This document shows, piece after piece, positions 60,000 to 64,000 of a DNA stretch of 64,000 nucleotides. The DNA comes from Diphasiastrum complanatum. Its lineage: Eukaryota > Streptophyta > Lycopodiopsida > Lycopodiales > Lycopodiaceae. Position 1 is the stretch's first letter. Every line of letters starts with the position of its first letter. The notes beneath the pieces were generated by a model, which had not been told where the DNA came from, ran no database searches, and saw only the letters and a list, made by a program, of their open reading frames with translations. The stretch lies in the NCBI GenBank assembly GCA_029204225.1, contig CM055094.1:10525153-10589152 (forward strand), written 5' to 3'. A program made the translations under genes and the position numbers.

Positions 60000-61360
60000 A
60001 TAGGTTGTGGAGGAACATGCATGATTGTAGCTCTTGGAAGAGAGGTTCCATCGATGGTAGCATCAGAACCAAGCAACGGTAACATTAGGGGATATTAGAA
60101 CTCAAAATGGACCCTTTGTCAAGATGCTGTTTTTGACTTCGCACGCTTTCAACGCTTATGTGTCCCAATGAATGGTGTCCATCTGTGACGAACTGTAACA
60201 GTGGTTGACGGACGGAAATTGTATTTAACTTTCCCGGCCAAATTCTCGTGATTTTCAAATATCCCGCCGGGCAGAACAAACAATTGTGATTGGACCACAT
60301 ATACTGTCCGAATACTCTTATGCTGCCCGTCATTGTTCACTCGAGGTTGATTTGACGTCAATAGTCATAAACTGTGATTAGTTAAGGAACTTCTTGTCAT
60401 TCATAGGTATACCTCTCATTTTCTTCATTCTACAATTCTAGCTAGAACTAGGACACTTGGTAAAAGTAGGTAGAGATACATACATGAGATGTGACAAATG
60501 TCACATAGACTCTAGTTTTCACTTTAGATGTCATCAAAAGGTGGATGGATGTGGTTCTACCTCGAGCTACCTCAAACTCCATAAATATGTGTAGCTCTCC
60601 TCATAATTTTTGATGAAGAACCAAAGCTTTGTAGCTATCCCTTGCCATTTTGGATCCACACATTTTTTGCTTGATATCTCTCTATCTTTCTCTCTCTAAC
60701 TCGTGTTGAGGCTAATGCTAATACACTAATTTCTTGTACTTTTGCTCATTTATGATTCATTACTATCATTCTCTGAAGCTTAGCATGCTAGATTGTGGTT
60801 AAGCCATAACTTCTGTACTAGATCTTGCTATTCAATCTAGAATCAAGTTATTGTGCTAATCATAAAGCTTAATTAGATCTATTATACTTGTGAATCTTCC
60901 CCACGCGTGTGAATTCTGGAAATTTTGTCACTATCCTCAAGACTAGAGTTGAGACAATGAACAGACCCATACAAATCCACCATCATAAGTTCAGGTCTAC
61001 AACCATTAATTATGACCTTATACACATAAGGGGCCCCAATTCCCTTATAGTCACAATTAACTTACAGGTTGTTGTTCTATTAATCCCTAGTGTGGACATG
61101 CTACCCGAGACTTGTCGTGGACATGACATTCTTTCTCCCTTATTCACCTGTCCTCAGAACTTAAAACTAAGGAAGTTCCTCCTTAAGCTTCTTTCTTGTT
61201 CCTAGGAATCATCATCGTCTGTGCAACCCTTCGGTTGAACCAGATGCTCGGTAACTTTATGATTTCTCAATCGTTTAGATTTTAGTCCAAGATCTTTCCG
61301 GGTTCAAATCGAGACACACCCGATGATTTATCCAACATGTCCAATTGGTATCCAGAAACA
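60000..61360. other. No gene seen
   Basis: Region between the copia primer site and the gypsy integrase scrap. Copia Gag should start here, but I find only stop-rich sequence, so the expected N-terminal gag is deleted or displaced. Confidence 0.4.
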
Positions 61361-61369
61361 AGATGCTCT

Positions 61370-61760
61370 CCTTCATATAGACTCTTCTTGAGTCAACTTA
61401 TGTGAAAAATGAGATGCGTTTGAGTTCCTTCCGGGAGGTCCAACTGGTAAGCTAAGGATCCGATCTTTTACAAGATCTAATATGGTCCTCTGTATCTAGG
61501 GGACAATTTGTAATGCTTCCCGATACCATTACACTAGAATCCATCGGAATTCTTAATCATACCCAATTCCCCACCTGAAAGTCTTGTGGTGATCTTTTCA
61601 TATTTGCATAATGTTGGTCCCTATCTTGGGCACACTAGACATTTTCACGTGCAATCCATAGCATTTTCTGCATATATCGTGTAGAAAATCTGCTACCTTC
61701 TAAAACTTGATCATCAAAGTCTCTCCTAAAATAGGCGATTTAAGATAAAAACTATATATA
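61370..61760 (-). mobile_element. gypsy integrase C-terminal scrap
   Basis: The minus strand in broken frames reads WYREALQIVP, ILDLVKDRILSLPVGPPG and SNASHFSHKL, equivalent to the GPY/F region after the integrase core. It is inserted between the copia LTR and copia gag in the opposite orientation. Confidence 0.5.
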
Positions 61761-62009
61761 GGCATGAAGGAGCTAGAACCGGTAGCCAAATGCTTACTAT
61801 AACTTAATCTCCATGTTGACAGATCCCCTACTCTAGAGGATCTGTTAACGAAATTCTCTCTTTTGCTTATAGCTTATGTCTATGTTCTGCTTGTTAGTAG
61901 AGACGGTGGGCACTTGTTTTAAGCTTATCTTGCTTGTTTTAGGCCCAAATCAGGTAGAATGGATTGGTATCATTGTGGTATTTGTCCTGCTTGTCAAAGG
62001 TCGACTTAG

Positions 62010-64000
62010 ATGATCATCACGACACATCCAAAACTGGCTCTTTTGAGAGTCATTACTATGTTGTTGCAGGAAGACACACGGAGGAATGAAGCCTCAAGTT
62101 CCTCAGTTGATTCTCATGCCTTATACACCAACAAGAACCAGACTAAGCAGAAGAAGAAGAAAGGCGCGAAGCAATCAAAGCCAGACCAAAAACCAGCACA
62201 ACACAAAGAAAAGTCGAATTCGCAAACGAAGAAGAAGCTGTTCTGCAGATACTGCAAGCGAAATAACCACAAAATTCAAGACTGCCGGATACTGCAATCA
62301 AAGAACAACAGCAAAGGGTAGTCGAATCAAGTGGCAAATGCAGCTGCAGAAGCTCCACAGCCTATTCAAGAAGCGGATCATGATGCCTTCATGACCAACC
62401 ATCAAGGAGCATCCGGCAACAGTTCTTGGTTCCTGGATTCTGACGCCACTCAGCACATGACCAATCTCATTGGCTGTTTCGAGTCCTATACACCTTACAG
62501 TACCAAGATATATGTTCACCTTGGCGACAATAGCACACAAGCTATTAAAGGTGAAGGTACTGTAAGATTAAGCTTTGCAAATGATCAGTCTAAGCTAATT
62601 TCTAAAGTCATGTATGTATCAAATTTATCTATGAATCTGCTCTCTATAAGCAGAGTCACAGATCTAGGACATAGAGTAGAATTTGAATGTGATCAGTGCA
62701 AAGTAGTTGATAGGACAGTCAAGATCCTAGCACTCAGAAAGAGGAATGAATACCTGTATAAATCAAGTCATTGCTTTTCTGCCTCTAGTCAGACGCTCAA
62801 TACTTCTATTCATGCAAATAAAAGTTTACTTTGGCATTATAGACTTGGTCACTTGAATCATGTTGTTGTACAACAAATGTCTAACAATCTATTGTTCTTG
62901 ATCTCGACTATCCTCGTGATAAAGTCGAGTTACATGTCTGTCAAGACTGTCTAGTTGGTAAACAGACTAGGAAATCGTTTAAATCAAGCCATCAGCATAT
63001 TGCTAGAGGATTGTTAGACATTGTACATTCAGACATTTGTGGCCCGATGAAAAATCCTTCGCTGAAGGATCCAAAGTATTTTATAACTTTTATTGATGAA
63101 TTTTCCAAAAGGACTATGGTGTACTTCATAAAGAAGAAATCAGAAGCCTTCAACTACTTCAAAATCTTCAAGGAGCATCCAAAAAAGGAGACTGGACTGA
63201 CGATGAAGGCTCTAAGGTCAGACAATGGTGAAGAATATATCTCTATCGAGTTTAAGGAGTACTACCAAAGCCAAGGCATTGAGCAGCAATTCATCACTCT
63301 TTACAATCCCCAGTCTAATGGCTTAGCCGAGAGGAAGAATTGTACCCTGGTTGAATCAGCCAAATGTATGCTAGCGCATGCATCGCTGCCTAAGAGGTTT
63401 TGGGCCGAAGCTGTCTCCACTGCAGCTTATGTCTAGAACAAATGTTTGACCAAGGCCCTCTCAGGCAAGACACCCCACAAGGTGTGGACAGGCTCTAAGC
63501 CTTCTGTGAAGAACCTAAGAGTGTTTGGATGTGTTGCCTACACGCAGGTCTCAAAAGACACGAGGAAGAAATTGGACTTCCAAAGTCTCAAGACCATCCT
63601 GATTGGACATACTTCATCTGATAATACATACAAGCTGTATGATCCTGATACCCAACAAATATTGTATAGCCGAGATATAGTCTTTATCGAGGATCAGTCC
63701 GTCAACATCAAAGGCAAGGATATTGCTCCAGGAGAACCTTCATCACCTGCCATTGACATGACAGCCCGAGCTTCTAGCTCAAGCGTGTCTATTGTCGACC
63801 CACTTTTTGACAGCGAATCAAACAAAGATGTTGCTGCTACCCAGCAACAAGTCCCAGGAGTGGCTCATCAGTTGAATCCTCCCAGAAGATCAAGCCGAGT
63901 GCGCACACAGCCCACAAGGTATACTCCTGAGTCTGCATGTCTCTTGATACAAGAACCGACGACAGTCGAAAGGCACTCAGCCAATCAGACTTTGATCTCT
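62010..64000 (+). mobile_element. Ty1/copia gag-pol (zinc knuckle, protease, integrase), runs off the window
   Basis: Gag knuckle CRYCKRNNHKIQDC (C-x2-C-x4-H-x4-C) near 62240-62290; in-frame TAG at 62319-62321; protease WFLDSDATQHM (62430-62462) with the D-S-G glycine replaced by Asp; GAG-pre-integrase LLWHYRLGHLN; frameshift near 62890; then integrase with CQDC and the D-D-E residues in VHSDICGPM, RSDNGEEY and NGLAERKN. A TAG at 63434-63436 follows TAAYV; the frame is then open to base 64000 (VWTGSKPSVKNLRVFGCVAY and on). The protease-integrase order is that of Ty1/copia. The RT half is beyond the window. Confidence 0.92.

Noticed and set aside
1-64000. tRNA, rRNA or organelle-derived genes
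   Set aside because: I saw no cloverleaf-like tRNA gene, rRNA or plastid/mitochondrial gene fragment; the tRNA-Met matches are 12-base primer sites.

Overview
This is nuclear DNA of a land plant with a repeat-bloated genome. The clues are a plant-type HRD1 ubiquitin ligase with plant splice sites, plant LTR retrotransposons primed by initiator tRNA-Met (TGGTATCAGAGC sites), LINEs, hAT-type elements and a Helitron-like remnant. The AT-rich, strongly decayed elements and multi-kilobase introns would fit a fern, lycophyte or gymnosperm better than a compact angiosperm, but I cannot place it further.

Region by region. (1) From 3.1 to 34.7 kb, minus strand, one gene fills almost half of the window. 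Ten short exons, consistent in reading phase and together only 939 coding bases, encode the first 313 residues of a mitochondrion-type SAM-dependent methyltransferase of the MidA/NDUFAF7 (DUF185) class. Its last exons lie beyond the left edge. The introns, up to 13.2 kb, hold nearly all the mobile DNA there: hAT-type elements (2.6, 23.5, 27.1 and 30.3 kb), LINE 3' ends (0-0.7, 7.3-7.8 and 14.1-14.8 kb), a 5.7-kb Ty3/gypsy element nested inside a LINE (8.4-14.1 kb), a second partial gypsy copy (24.1-25.9 kb), a solo LTR (21.3 kb) and a copia tail (18.1 kb). (2) At 34.9-35.9 kb, minus strand, are exons resembling a GIY-YIG nuclease-domain gene, with a frame problem. (3) At 35.9-39.7 kb lies a non-coding LTR retrotransposon with a tandem-repeat interior. 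Its 3' LTR is fused to an inverted LTR copy. (4) At 39.7-42.9 kb, minus strand, is a decayed Helitron-like Pif1 helicase protein. (5) At 45.8-46.7 kb is the 5' end of a copia element. (6) From 48.6 to 55.9 kb, plus strand, is a complete HRD1 gene: two G-boxes, TATA box, CT-repeat leader, seven coding exons, 637 residues. (7) From 56.9 kb to the end are minisatellites, gypsy fragments and a copia element (LTR at 59.6 kb, gag-pol from 62.0 kb) that runs off the right edge.

Only two genes look functional. HRD1 is the membrane RING ligase of ER-associated degradation. The methyltransferase is predicted to be mitochondrial. They are on opposite strands and I see no functional coupling. All mobile-element reading frames visible here are broken.
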